From Balneola vulgaris DSM 17893 (GTDB taxonomy: Bacteria > Bacteroidota > Rhodothermia > Balneolales > Balneolaceae), in the NCBI RefSeq assembly GCF_000375465.1, contig NZ_AQXH01000001.1, positions 682,130 through 746,129 of the forward strand: a DNA stretch of 64,000 nucleotides, read 5' to 3'. Both the position numbers and the translations under genes were made by a program. A model generated the notes under the pieces. It was not told where the DNA came from, did not search any database, and saw nothing but the letters and a program-made list of their open reading frames with translations. Within the stretch, counting starts at the first letter, position 1. Each line of letters starts with the position of its first letter. Below are positions 1 to 8,896 of this stretch, piece after piece.

Positions 1-1068
1 GACTTCCTTGGAAGTAATTCGCAAAATAATACGGTTATACGACTTCGTAATAATTTTATGCCTAGAGCCACCGCTGGTGTGATCTTCACAAACCTCGAAC
101 AAAATAATAGCTATAACAGAGCTTTAGGCTTCGACACCCAATATCGATTTGGGAGCTCCAGCTTATTCAATGCTTGGTTCACAAATGTGTGGGACGACTT
201 AAGTGCCTTAAATGATGCCGCCGGTCATGCATCACTTCGAATTCGAAATGACTTGTATAATGGTCAGATTTCATATACCAATGTTGGCACCAATTATAGT
301 CCAGCTCTAGGATTTGTTCGTCGCCGTGATATGCGCCAATATAACTTAAGAGCGGGTTACACTCCTTCTGTAGATTTCGAAGCCTTACCAAGTTTAAATA
401 GAATGGGTTTCAATGCAGTTTATGACTATATAGAAGGCCAAGATGGGCAAAAACAAACTACTGAGCTCGAGTTTGAAACCACTATGGATTTCAGTACTAG
501 AGATAGATTAACATTTGAATTTGAACGCAATTTCGATCGCCTTCAATCACCTTTCGACATCACCGAAGATGCTACCATACCTGCCGGCGATTACACCTTT
601 AATGTGTATGAAATCAACGGTGAAACTGATAGTAGTCGACGATTATTCTTAATGGGTGGCTTTTCATTTGGCGACTTCTATAATGGCAAGCGTACTGATT
701 ACAGCGGTGGATTTGGGTTCCGTCAATCTCAGCACCTTACACTTGAAGGAAACTTCCAGTATTCAAAAATCGACTTACCTGTTAACAATGGAGAGTTTGA
801 TGCCACTACCCTTTCCATGTCAGTATTAGGGGCGTTTAGTAGAAAACTCTTCACCAAAACTCTGATTCAATACGACAATTTCAGTAGAGACCTCCAAGCA
901 AATATCCGAGTAGATTGGATTCATACTCCCGGCAGTGACCTCTTCTTTGTTTACAACACCTCATACCACATCACGGGTGCTAATGAGAATACCTTTAATC
1001 CACGCAGAGATTTTATCATGAATGATCAGATTGCTATTCTTAAACTCACGTATTTAATCATGTTATAA
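1..1068 (+). CDS. DUF5916-family outer-membrane barrel protein, C-terminal part (5' truncated by window edge)
   Basis: The reading frame is open from base 1, so the 355 residues visible are the C-terminal part of a longer protein whose start lies outside the window. The sequence alternates polar and aromatic residues in short strands (for example FQYSKIDLP, ALGFVRRRDM) and ends with a strand pattern like SDLFFVYNTSYH followed by a hydrophobic tail. This resembles the C-terminal barrel region of DUF5916 proteins, which usually carry an N-terminal CBM9-like carbohydrate-binding domain and are predicted to sit in the outer membrane. The CBM9 part is not visible here. A strong hairpin follows 7 bases after the stop. 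Function is unknown; the family assignment rests on remembered family features, not on a search. Confidence 0.7.
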   Translation, partial: DFLGSNSQNNTVIRLRNNFMPRATAGVIFTNLEQNNSYNRALGFDTQYRFGSSSLFNAWFTNVWDDLSALNDAAGHASLRIRNDLYNGQISYTNVGTNYSPALGFVRRRDMRQYNLRAGYTPSVDFEALPSLNRMGFNAVYDYIEGQDGQKQTTELEFETTMDFSTRDRLTFEFERNFDRLQSPFDITEDATIPAGDYTFNVYEINGETDSSRRLFLMGGFSFGDFYNGKRTDYSGGFGFRQSQHLTLEGNFQYSKIDLPVNNGEFDATTLSMSVLGAFSRKLFTKTLIQYDNFSRDLQANIRVDWIHTPGSDLFFVYNTSYHITGANENTFNPRRDFIMNDQIAILKLTYLIML

Positions 1069-1074
1069 TTGAAT

Positions 1075-1107
1075 TGAGGTCTGGGCTTATATCAAGTTCA
1101 GACCTCA
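1075..1107 (+). terminator. Hairpin terminator after the DUF5916 gene
   Basis: A 14-bp stem (TGAGGTCTGGGCTT with AAGTTCAGACCTCA, two G-U pairs) closes a 5-base loop ATATC. It begins 6 bases after the stop codon. There is no strong T-run immediately after it, so it may act as a transcript-end stabiliser rather than a classical intrinsic terminator. Confidence 0.6.
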
Positions 1108-1360
1108 TTCACTACTATCTATCTACCTTCCTTTTTGTGACAAGACCTGTCTGTTTCAATCACAGTTGTTTAAACAATATTTACTGACACAACGATTTCA
1201 TAAACCCCACTTACAACACTATTAATTTTACACTTATCATTCTTTTTTAAGAAAATATTCAGTTAAAATTTAGTTCTATATCGTACAGTTTTGATAGCAG
1301 TGAATGGTTAACTTTTGCCTCACAAAAACCATTAAATAGCTGTTATAACAACTAATTACA

Positions 1361-2080
1361 ATGATTCAGGATTACAAGAACTATACCGCCGAAGACTTCG
1401 AAGTTTGGAGTTTATTGGCATCGAGACAAAAAGAGAATTTACCCGGAAAAGCTCATCCTGAGTATTTGTATTGTTTAGAGCAACTATCCGATGTACTGAA
1501 TGAAAAAGCGATACCGAAATTTGAAGAATTAAATGAAGCCCTACTTAAAGCCAATGGGTTTACCATTACCGTAGTACCTGGCTTAATACCAGTGGAAGAT
1601 TTCTTCCAACTTCTAGCAGATAGAAAATTTAGTTCTTCTACATGGGTTCGTTCTAAAGAGCAATTGGAGTATTTAGAAGAGCCTGATATGTTTCATGATA
1701 TCTTTGGCCATATCCCATTGTTGATGAATGAAGCTTATGCCGACTTCGTACAGAAAATGGGAGCTTTAGGTGTTCGTTTTATCGACAACGAAACCGTAGT
1801 TAAGCAACTTCAGAGATTGTATTGGTTTACCATCGAATTTGGCCTCATCAAAAACGGTGACAAAAATATGATTTATGGAGCTGGTATTATTTCATCATCG
1901 GGTGAAACGGACCACGTAATGAATGATGAAATCACCATTCATGATTATAATCTGGAGCAGATTATAAATACCGATTTCATTACTTCTGAAATTCAAACTC
2001 AGTACTTCGCTATTGAGTCGTTCGAACAACTCTTCAGTTCTATTGAAGAATACGAAGCTACTTTATTAGCTACTGTTTAA
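1361..2080 (+). CDS. phhA: Phenylalanine 4-monooxygenase (iron, tetrahydrobiopterin dependent)
   Basis: This 239-residue cytoplasmic enzyme should hydroxylate phenylalanine to tyrosine using Fe(II), oxygen and a pterin. The aromatic amino acid hydroxylase signature is clear: FHDIFGH gives the two iron-binding histidines H112 and H117, and YWFTIEFG supplies the third ligand E159. The length matches short bacterial single-domain enzymes without an ACT regulatory domain. It stands alone: the upstream gene ends with a hairpin and a 292-base gap, and a palindromic repeat array follows 15 bases after the stop. No strong Shine-Dalgarno is seen before ATG 1361, which is usual in this group. Tryptophan or tyrosine hydroxylase activity cannot be excluded by sequence alone but is unlikely in bacteria. 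Confidence 0.93.
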   Translation: MIQDYKNYTAEDFEVWSLLASRQKENLPGKAHPEYLYCLEQLSDVLNEKAIPKFEELNEALLKANGFTITVVPGLIPVEDFFQLLADRKFSSSTWVRSKEQLEYLEEPDMFHDIFGHIPLLMNEAYADFVQKMGALGVRFIDNETVVKQLQRLYWFTIEFGLIKNGDKNMIYGAGIISSSGETDHVMNDEITIHDYNLEQIINTDFITSEIQTQYFAIESFEQLFSSIEEYEATLLATV

Positions 2081-2095
2081 ATCAAGGCTTCTGCT

Positions 2096-2456
2096 TTGTT
2101 CATTCCACCCGACGGGTTATCCGTCGGATGGTACTTCCAAGGAACTAGCTTCATTGCCTTATTTACCATCGGATGGATTGCCCATCCGGTGGTTTTTAAT
2201 GTCTCTACCTTACTTAACTCTGCCCTATTCCTTCTTTCGGGGCGTTGTTCATCCACCCGACGGGTTATCCGTCGGATGGTCCTTACAAGGAACTAGCTTC
2301 ATTGCCCTATTTACCATCGGATGGATTGCCCATCCGGTGGTTTTTAATGTCTCTACCTTACTTACCACTGCCCTATTCCATCCATTAGGGCGTTGTTCAT
2401 CCACCCGACGGGTTATCCGTCGGATAGTTCTACTAAGGAGTTAGCTTCATTACCCA
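2096..2456. repeat. 148-bp tandem repeat with two palindromes per unit (about 2.4 copies)
   Basis: Unit 1 (2105-2252) and unit 2 (2253-2400) are both exactly 148 bases and differ at about 10 positions. A third, partial unit runs from 2401 to about 2455. Each unit opens with a CCACCCGACGG/CCGTCGGATGG stem (one mismatch, loop GTTAT) at 2105, 2253 and 2401. About 60 bases later it has an ACCATCGGATGG/CCATCCGGTGGT stem (one G-U pair, loop ATTGC) followed by TTTT, at 2165-2193 and 2313-2341. This segment is richer in GC than its surroundings. Open frames across it are products of the repeat and have no coding character. It most resembles a cluster of repetitive extragenic palindromes; whether it occurs elsewhere in the genome is unknown. 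Confidence 0.85.
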
Positions 2457-2471
2457 CTTTCGAACAATAAA

Positions 2472-2504
2472 AAACCCCGACCGGCACTCAGCCAGTCAGG
2501 GTTT
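2472..2504 (-). terminator. Terminator of nrdJ (stem with T-run on minus strand)
   Basis: A 14-bp stem with two mismatches (AAACCCCGACCGGC / GCCAGTCAGGGTTT) encloses loop ACTCA. Read on the minus strand it is followed by TTTTTTATT, the form of an intrinsic terminator for nrdJ, whose stop lies about 87 bases before it. It could also serve transcripts arriving from phhA and the repeat array. Confidence 0.8.
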
Positions 2505-2590
2505 ATCCTGTTCTCCATGAAAGAAAACTTATTACATTAGTTTACTTAAGGGCTAGCTAATGCTATACCCTTCGCAAATGAGTTCAATAC

Positions 2591-5500
2591 TTATGAACAA
2601 CCAGAAGTTGATCCACAAGTAATACACTTCATACAAGTTCCGTTACGAACCATGGTCATACTACCACATTCAGGACAGGCATCACCTGTGTATCCCAATT
2701 GTTTGGCTTTAGCATAATCGGTTTCGTAGCTCGAACCTTTTTCACTCGCTGCTTCTGTAGCTGTTGCATCCGCAGTTGGTGTTGCCACCGTTGCTGGGGT
2801 TGGCTCAGTTACAGGCGCTGGAGCAGTAGCCGTCTTAGTTTCAACAACTTCACCGCCCGGAGTAGGACGAAGATCTCTAGTTGTAATTTGATCTGATGGT
2901 ACATGTGCTAAGTCTTCTCTACCTAGGTATGCAACCGCAAGCTCACGGAAGATATAGTCAATAACAGAGGTACTCATCTTCACATGTGGATTACCCGTAA
3001 CCATACCACTTGGCTCGAATTTAGTGAATACAAAAGCATCCACGAATTCTTCTAGTGGCACACCATGTTGTAATCCCAAGGAAATAGAAATAGCGAAGCA
3101 ATTAAGGAGACTTCTGAACGCGGCTCCTTCACGGTGCATATCAATAAAGATTTCACCAAGCTGGCCATTTTCGTATTCACCTGTTCTTAGGTAAACACTT
3201 TGTCCACCAATTTTCACTTTCTGTGTATACCCTTCTCTACGGAATGGTAGGCGTTGACGACGAGCTACATATTTATGAATAATACGCTCTGCTACTTCTA
3301 CCACTTTATCCTGTGCAGCCATCGTAGGTGCGTCAATTTCCTCTTCATCCTCTAGTTCTTCGAATACATCCGCTAAACTATTGAGAGGCTGGCTTAATTT
3401 AGAACCATCACGATAAAGAGCATTTGCTTTCAACATCATCTCCCATGAAAGCATATAGGCATCTTTCATGTCCTCTATAGTCGCTTCATTTGGAAGGTTA
3501 ATGGTTTTCGAAATTGCTCCAGATAGGAATGGCTGTGCAGCCGCCATCATTCGAATATGACCACGTGCTGAAATATAACGAGTACCTGTTCTACCACACT
3601 TGTTGGCACAATCGAAAACAGGTAAATGCTCATCCTTTAAGAATGGCGCACCTTCCACTGTCATTGTACCACAAACATAATCGTTGGCTTCTTGAATCTG
3701 CTCACGGCTAAAGCCTAAGAATCGTAACATATCGAAGGATACATCACTCAACTGCTCTTCAGAAATTCCAAGCACATCCTTACAGAAGTCTTCACCGAGG
3801 GTCCATTGATTGAATGCGAACTTGATATCAAAACTACTTGGTAGTGCAGCTTCAATGGCTTCAAGCTTATCCTCTGTAAAGCCTTTTTCTTTTAAGCTTT
3901 CAGGGTTTACATGCGGGCAACCTTCTAAAGTACCCGCCCCTTTTGCGTAGTCGATAATAGCTTTTGACTCTTTAGCGCTGTAACCCAAAGTCTTAAGTGC
4001 TTTTGGTACACTTTGGTTGATGATTTTGAAATAACCACCACCCGCTAACTTCTTGAACTTCACAAGTGCGAAGTCAGGTTCTACCCCTGTAGTATCACAA
4101 TCCATTACTAAACCGATGGTACCTGTAGGTGCAAGTACGGTTACTTGTGCGTTACGATATCCGTTCTTTTCACCTAGTTCAACCGCACGATCTGCATTTT
4201 CACGGGCCGCTTTCAGTAAGTAATCTGGGCAGATGGTTGCATCAATACCCATTGGTTTCACAGTAAGGCCTTCATATTCAGAAGGATCCGCATTGTAGGC
4301 CGCACGCTTATGGTTACGCAATACACGTAACATGTGCTCTCTATTTTTCTTGAATCCTTTGAATGGCCCTAATTCACCAGCCATCTCAGCACTCGTTTCG
4401 TACGACTGCATGTGCATGATGGCCGTAATAGCACCTGCTGTAGCGGTTCCCTCATCGCTATCATAAGGTAATCCTTGAACCATTAGCGCTGCTCCGATAT
4501 TTGCGTAGCCAAGACCTAATGTTCTAAATACGTACGAAAGCTCGGCGATTTCTTTCGATGGGAATTGAGCCATCAATACTGAAATCTCAAGAACAACTGT
4601 CCATATTCTAGATGCATATCGGATAGACTCTACATCAAAGGTTGTGCATTCTTCATCCTTGAAATACTTCATCAAGTTTAATGAAGCTAAATTACACGCG
4701 GTGTTATCTAAGAACATATACTCAGAGCAAGGGTTACTTGCTTTGATCTCGCCATCTTCAGGGCATGTATGCCATTCATTAATGGTATCGTGGTACTGAG
4801 TACCTGGATCAGCTGAAGCCCAAGCTGCATATGCAATCTGATCCCATAGATCGTTTGCTTCTAGCACCTTGCATGGATCTGGCTCTCGGCCTTCTTTCTT
4901 AGCATTCGCTTTTTCAACTCTCCAATATAGATTCCATTGGCCATTCTCTTTAACTGCTTTCATGAAATCGTTAGGCACACGAACAGAGTTATTCGAATTC
5001 TGACCTGCTACCGTGGCATAAGCCTCTGAATTCCAATCTGTATCGTATGTTTCAAATTCTAGATCAGTTACTCCTTGAGCAGCTAACTGAATTACACGCT
5101 CGATATAGTTAAGCGGTACTTGATCACGCTTAGCTTGGCGAATTACTTTTCCAAGATCTTTATTCTTTAGAGGATCTCTACTTACTGCCCCGTTGAACGT
5201 TCTACCTTCAATCTCAACCGGTGTATGGCAAAGCTTGATGATTTCCTTAAGATGCTTTTCAGTGATCTTAGAGCCCGACACCAACGCCGCTACTTTTTGC
5301 TCTTCTTTCACTTTCCAATTTATGTACTCCTCAATATCTGGGTGATCTAAATCTAAAGTTACCATCTTCGCCGCACGACGTGTGGTTCCACCAGATTTAA
5401 TAGCACCAGCAGCTCGGTCACCAATTTTTAAGAAACTCATTAGTCCTGATGAACGACCACCACCACTTAACGGCTCATTAGATCCACGGATATTCGAGAA

Positions 5501-6205
5501 ATTACTACCAGTACCAGAACCATACTTGAATAAACGGGCTTCACGCACCCATAAATCCATGATACCACCTTCATTTACTAAATCATCATCCACACTTTGA
5601 ATGAAACATGCATGTGGCTGTGGATGGGTATACGAATCTTTACTCTTCGTAAGTTTACCCGTTTTAGCATCTACGTAATAATGACCTTGAGCGGGCCCAT
5701 TAATTCCGTATGCCCAATGTAAGCCTGTGTTAAACCACTGTGGGCTATTCGGAGCTGCCATTTGATTCGCTAACATGTAACATAATTCCTCATAGAAAAC
5801 ACGCGCATCTTCTTCTGAGTTAAAATAATCATGTTTCCATCCCCAATACGTCCAACAACCCGCTAACCTGTTAAACACTTGACGGCTATCTACCTCATGT
5901 GTATATCGTTCTGATGGGTCAATATCCTTTAACGCTTTTTCATCCGCTTCAGATCGCTGTAGCCATTTCGGTACACCCTTTTCAGCAACCTTTTTTAGTT
6001 TCACAGGTACGCCCGCTTTCCTGAAATATTTCTGGGCTATAATATCTGTTGCTACTTGCGACCAGCTTTCGGGTACCTGCACATTTTCCATGTGAAATAC
6101 CTGTGAACCATCAGGATTCTTAATCTCCGATGTTCTGGATACAAAGTTCATTGAATCGAATGGGGTTTCCCAGTCTGACTGGGTGTAAAAGCGCGTGAAT
6201 TTCAT
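2591..6205 (-). CDS. nrdJ: Adenosylcobalamin-dependent (class II) ribonucleoside-diphosphate reductase
   Basis: The 1204-residue protein reduces ribonucleotides to deoxyribonucleotides using a B12-derived radical. The active-site segment [20 protein letters not shown] (491-510) carries the presumed radical cysteine C493 and E495. C200 (HPQPHACF) lies in the position of the N-terminal redox cysteine. [15 protein letters not shown] is the phosphate/substrate loop. A Pro/Ala/Thr-rich linker then leads to a cysteine-rich tail at 1177-1204 (CPEC, CMKC, CGSTSGC) that is typical of long NrdJ proteins and probably handles re-reduction or zinc. GGAG lies 7 bases before the start ATG. It is transcribed leftward, away from the putative origin. 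No cobalamin riboswitch was recognised in the leader. Confidence 0.96.
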   Translation of the reverse strand: MKFTRFYTQSDWETPFDSMNFVSRTSEIKNPDGSQVFHMENVQVPESWSQVATDIIAQKYFRKAGVPVKLKKVAEKGVPKWLQRSEADEKALKDIDPSERYTHEVDSRQVFNRLAGCWTYWGWKHDYFNSEEDARVFYEELCYMLANQMAAPNSPQWFNTGLHWAYGINGPAQGHYYVDAKTGKLTKSKDSYTHPQPHACFIQSVDDDLVNEGGIMDLWVREARLFKYGSGTGSNFSNIRGSNEPLSGGGRSSGLMSFLKIGDRAAGAIKSGGTTRRAAKMVTLDLDHPDIEEYINWKVKEEQKVAALVSGSKITEKHLKEIIKLCHTPVEIEGRTFNGAVSRDPLKNKDLGKVIRQAKRDQVPLNYIERVIQLAAQGVTDLEFETYDTDWNSEAYATVAGQNSNNSVRVPNDFMKAVKENGQWNLYWRVEKANAKKEGREPDPCKVLEANDLWDQIAYAAWASADPGTQYHDTINEWHTCPEDGEIKASNPCSEYMFLDNTACNLASLNLMKYFKDEECTTFDVESIRYASRIWTVVLEISVLMAQFPSKEIAELSYVFRTLGLGYANIGAALMVQGLPYDSDEGTATAGAITAIMHMQSYETSAEMAGELGPFKGFKKNREHMLRVLRNHKRAAYNADPSEYEGLTVKPMGIDATICPDYLLKAARENADRAVELGEKNGYRNAQVTVLAPTGTIGLVMDCDTTGVEPDFALVKFKKLAGGGYFKIINQSVPKALKTLGYSAKESKAIIDYAKGAGTLEGCPHVNPESLKEKGFTEDKLEAIEAALPSSFDIKFAFNQWTLGEDFCKDVLGISEEQLSDVSFDMLRFLGFSREQIQEANDYVCGTMTVEGAPFLKDEHLPVFDCANKCGRTGTRYISARGHIRMMAAAQPFLSGAISKTINLPNEATIEDMKDAYMLSWEMMLKANALYRDGSKLSQPLNSLADVFEELEDEEEIDAPTMAAQDKVVEVAERIIHKYVARRQRLPFRREGYTQKVKIGGQSVYLRTGEYENGQLGEIFIDMHREGAAFRSLLNCFAISISLGLQHGVPLEEFVDAFVFTKFEPSGMVTGNPHVKMSTSVIDYIFRELAVAYLGREDLAHVPSDQITTRDLRPTPGGEVVETKTATAPAPVTEPTPATVATPTADATATEAASEKGSSYETDYAKAKQLGYTGDACPECGSMTMVRNGTCMKCITCGSTSGCS

Positions 6206-6345
6206 TAGCTACTCCGGTTATCTTAGTAATTTTTCGTAGAGCGTTTGCACAGGATAAAAACCCATTGGCGGGAGCTGCTTTTCCCTTTGAAGTGAAAATA
6301 AATATATACGAGTGGTCGGGAGTGAGCAAGTAAAATATCAATTAC

Positions 6346-6354
6346 TTTTCCACA
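6346..6354 (+). other. DnaA box (TTTTCCACA)
   Basis: Matches the relaxed DnaA consensus TTWTNCACA. It lies 20 bases before the exact box at 6366, in the same orientation. Confidence 0.6.
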
Positions 6355-6365
6355 ATTACCAACAC

Positions 6366-6374
6366 TTATCCACA
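6366..6374 (+). other. DnaA box (TTATCCACA, exact)
   Basis: Exact consensus DnaA box, same orientation as the one at 6346, placed at the left edge of the most AT-rich stretch. Confidence 0.68.
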
Positions 6375-6410
6375 ATTAAAATCGCACTATTTTCGCTCTC
6401 TATAAACGAA

Positions 6411-6600
6411 GATAAAATATTAGCTATTAAATTATATTTTCATTGATGTAATATTTTATTCAAACCCTCAAAACCCTTTAAATTAATAGCATACACGAAT
6501 AGAACGAGAATTATATTATCTCAAAAGTTATCCACATTCGTATTTGTAAATCATTAACAAATCACATTTTTATAGTATATATTTTTATACTATATAAACA
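6411..6600. other. AT-rich candidate DNA-unwinding region
   Basis: Very AT-rich sequence between and around the DnaA boxes. It contains an 11-bp inverted repeat ATAAAATATTA (6412-6422) / TAATATTTTAT (6449-6459) and a 9-bp hairpin TATAGTATA (6571-6579) / TATACTATA (6586-6594) with a 6-base loop. Origins use such easily melted DNA for strand opening; that role is inferred from position and composition only. Confidence 0.5.
6528..6536 (+). other. DnaA box (TTATCCACA, exact)
   Basis: Exact consensus box inside the left arm of the 18-bp inverted repeat. Confidence 0.68.
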
Positions 6601-6837
6601 ATTATTGTATCTACAAAAACCTTCAATCTCAGGCTATATCATGCCCGTAAATAATGTTTGTAAAAACCCTCTTATCACCTGCTTTTCAAACGCTATTTAT
6701 TTCTTCCTACATCTTAAAGTGATGAAATATCGAATGAACAAATGAGTAAATACCTGAGGAATACATCCCCAATATAGAGGGGTACTAGCTTACACTAGGT
6801 TTAGCAATTTATTGGGCTCACTACCCCATCCCACGAA

Positions 6838-6846
6838 TGTGGATAA
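6838..6846 (-). other. DnaA box (TTATCCACA on minus strand, exact)
   Basis: Exact box in the opposite orientation, inside the right arm of the 18-bp inverted repeat. Confidence 0.68.
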
Positions 6847-6960
6847 CTTTAAGTCCATCCATTTGCAACGATTTCAACAAAAATAGTTTTATATAGATTA
6901 TCCATCTAATCGTCTTGATTCTTCGTAATTACTCATAAGACACTCAACCCACATATTTCT

Positions 6961-7701
6961 ATGAAATTCTTATCTACCATTTTGTTTGCCATACTGCTTA
7001 GCATCTCTGTGCAAGCTCAAGATGTAATTCGCATTCCAATTACTAGCTTCAACCCTGCAAACTTCGACAAAGATGCTGATTCAAATGAATGGGAACGCTT
7101 AACCCTTCCGAAGAAAGACTGGACCGAGTACACCTTAGTTGAAGATGCCGATAAACCTCACATTAAAGCCGTGAGTACTAATAGTGCTTCAGGTTGGATG
7201 TACGTAGTAGATATTGACCCAGCGGAATATCCTATCATTGAATGGGAATGGAAAATAGATGGTGTGCTTGAAAATGGTGATATGACCCAAAAAGATGGAG
7301 ACGACTACCCAGCTCGAATTTACATTACTTTCGATTACAGCCGACGTGATCTGCCATTGGGTGAGCGTATTAAATATGGAGCCATGAAAACATTCACAAG
7401 CTTCAATATTCCCCTTCGATCTTTGAACTACGTTTGGGCTAACAAAGCTTCCATTGGTGAGATTCAAGAAAATGTATTTACCAATTGGGTAAATATGGTT
7501 GTGAAGGAAAGTGGCAATGACAAAGCTGGTACCTGGGTTAAAGCCTCAGCTAATCTGTACGATGATTACCTATCGGCATTTGATGAAAAACCAAAGAATA
7601 TAACCGGAATTGCCATCATGACGGATTCAGACAATTCGAAAGGTTCAGCAACAGCATATTACGGAGACATCATCCTGCGTCGACTTCCTATTGAAGATTA
7701 A
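6961..7701 (+). CDS. DUF3047 domain exported protein
   Basis: A 246-residue protein with a cleavable signal peptide (hydrophobic residues 4-17, likely cleaved after VQA). The body matches DUF3047: a WEWKIDG strand, LNYVWANK, a TWVKASANLYDDY stretch and the C-terminal GIAIMTDSDNSKGSATAYYG pattern. The family is a predicted all-beta exported domain of unknown function. It is the first gene right of the putative origin and stands alone, 132 bases before the efflux operon. No strong Shine-Dalgarno precedes ATG 6961. The family call is fairly secure; no biochemical role can be given. Confidence 0.82.
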   Translation: MKFLSTILFAILLSISVQAQDVIRIPITSFNPANFDKDADSNEWERLTLPKKDWTEYTLVEDADKPHIKAVSTNSASGWMYVVDIDPAEYPIIEWEWKIDGVLENGDMTQKDGDDYPARIYITFDYSRRDLPLGERIKYGAMKTFTSFNIPLRSLNYVWANKASIGEIQENVFTNWVNMVVKESGNDKAGTWVKASANLYDDYLSAFDEKPKNITGIAIMTDSDNSKGSATAYYGDIILRRLPIED

Positions 7702-7833
7702 TACTTACACAAAATTAAATACATAGCCCGTGCTCCAAACACTTTTTATCGTTCTTATAGATTGAAATTGTAACATCTTTTTGAGTGAACCGTCAAAGCC
7801 ACAAATGTTCACACAATCAATAAGACTTCAATC

Positions 7834-8883
7834 ATGAGAACAAAAGCCATAGGGATACTCCTTGCAAGCTCCTTTCTACTAATCACAGCTTGCAACAACA
7901 GCGAAGGCAATGAAAACCAAAACAACGACCAAGATTCAACACTAGTCGTTCCCGTTGAAGCAGCTACAGTTCTAAAGGGTGACATCTCCGCTTATTACTC
8001 GAATACAGCCACACTCGAAGCAGAACAAGAAGCCACAGTAGTAGCAAAAGTTCGTGGGGTTATCCAAGAAATTTTAGTAGAAGAAGGCCACCGTGTTAAA
8101 GCAGGACAAGTTTTAGCCAGAATTGAAGGTGAGCAATATCGCATTGAAGCCGAACGAGCTAAATCTACCATGGATCGTTTAAATAACGATTACAAACGTA
8201 GTAAAGAGCTTTATGAAAAAGGGGCAATTTCTGTTGAAGAATACGATAATAAACGATTCGAATATGAAGCCCAACGTGCTGCCTATGAACTGGCTAAATT
8301 AAACGAAGAGTACACGGCTATAAAATCACCTATTGATGGAGTGATCTCTGAACGTTTTATCAAAGTTGGTAATATGATTGGTACCGACCAAGATGTATTT
8401 AAAGTAACTGATTTCGACCCACTCCAAGCCATACTCTACATCCCTGAACACGAGATGGCTAAGATAGATCAAGGGCAGCCAGCTGAGCTTAAAGCAGACG
8501 CACTGCCTAACCAAGTTTTTAAAGGACATGTTGAACGAATCAGCCCTATCGTTGACCCTACAACAGGTACTTTTAAAGTGACGGTAGTAATCGATGAAAA
8601 GAACAGTAAGCTAAAGCCAGGTATGTTTGGACGCATCAAGATTGTTTACGACACTCATACCGCTACTCATATGATTCCTAAAGTTGCGGTTTTATCAGAA
8701 GATGAGAACCAATCTGTTTTCGTAATCAAAGATTCAACAGCCTACCGAAAAATTATTAAGACAGGCTACGTGAATGGACAAAACATTGAAGTTATTGAAG
8801 GACTCGAAGAAGGAGAAATTATTGTTACTACTGGCCAAGGCAGTTTAAAAGACAGCACTAAAGTAAATGTAGTTCGTAGCTAA
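7834..8883 (+). CDS. RND efflux periplasmic adaptor (membrane fusion protein), lipoprotein
   Basis: The 349-residue protein begins with a lipoprotein signal ending LITAC (C20), so it is probably anchored by lipid. It shows the adaptor layout. A biotinyl-lipoyl half (VVAKVRGVIQEILVEEGHRV) and a short alpha-hairpin (about residues 105-155) are followed by the second lipoyl half (AIKSPIDGVISERFIKVGNMI), a beta-barrel and a membrane-proximal domain (NGQNIEVIEGLEEGEIIVTTG). Such proteins link an inner-membrane RND pump to an outer-membrane channel. It starts a three-gene operon: 13 bases to the first permease, which then lies 4 bases from the second. The short hairpin suggests the HlyD/AcrA group used with HAE-type pumps. 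The substrate is unknown and no channel gene is in the window. Confidence 0.92.
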   Translation: MRTKAIGILLASSFLLITACNNSEGNENQNNDQDSTLVVPVEAATVLKGDISAYYSNTATLEAEQEATVVAKVRGVIQEILVEEGHRVKAGQVLARIEGEQYRIEAERAKSTMDRLNNDYKRSKELYEKGAISVEEYDNKRFEYEAQRAAYELAKLNEEYTAIKSPIDGVISERFIKVGNMIGTDQDVFKVTDFDPLQAILYIPEHEMAKIDQGQPAELKADALPNQVFKGHVERISPIVDPTTGTFKVTVVIDEKNSKLKPGMFGRIKIVYDTHTATHMIPKVAVLSEDENQSVFVIKDSTAYRKIIKTGYVNGQNIEVIEGLEEGEIIVTTGQGSLKDSTKVNVVRS

Positions 8884-8896
8884 GCGGAGATAGAAA

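Larger units (their letters stand above)
6524..6850. repeat. 18-bp inverted repeat carrying DnaA boxes, about 290 bp apart
   Basis: AAAGTTATCCACATTCGT at 6524-6541 and its exact reverse complement at 6833-6850. Identity extends 9 bases beyond the DnaA box itself, so the arms are a conserved extended site or a duplicated segment, not just two chance boxes. Confidence 0.85.
6340..6860. other. Putative chromosomal replication origin (oriC)
   Basis: This lies in the 755-base gap (6206-6960) between nrdJ and the rightward DUF3047 gene. It contains three exact TTATCCACA boxes (6366 and 6528 on plus, 6838 on minus) and a TTTTCCACA box at 6346, plus stretches with only 8 G/C in 60 bases (6401-6460 and 6541-6600). 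An exact 9-mer is expected by chance less than once in 64 kb on both strands at equal base frequencies, so three within 481 bases is striking. dnaA is not in the window; origins away from dnaA are common in this superphylum. Genes leave the gap in both directions nearby, but the window as a whole shows no strand bias. A DnaA-titration site is the main alternative. Confidence 0.68.

Noticed and set aside
2096-2444. Two overlapping open frames of 66 and 96 codons in the repeat region
   Set aside because: They are created by the 148-bp tandem repeat; the translated sequences repeat each other and have no start context or protein character.
2096-2456. CRISPR-like array
   Set aside because: The repeats are adjacent 148-bp units with palindromes, not short direct repeats separated by unique spacers, and no cas genes are near.
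6206-6340. Cobalamin riboswitch in the leader of nrdJ
   Set aside because: I looked for a GCCACTG-like B12 box and the usual long G-rich fold on the minus strand and did not see them. Only a short GGGA/TCCC pairing is visible.
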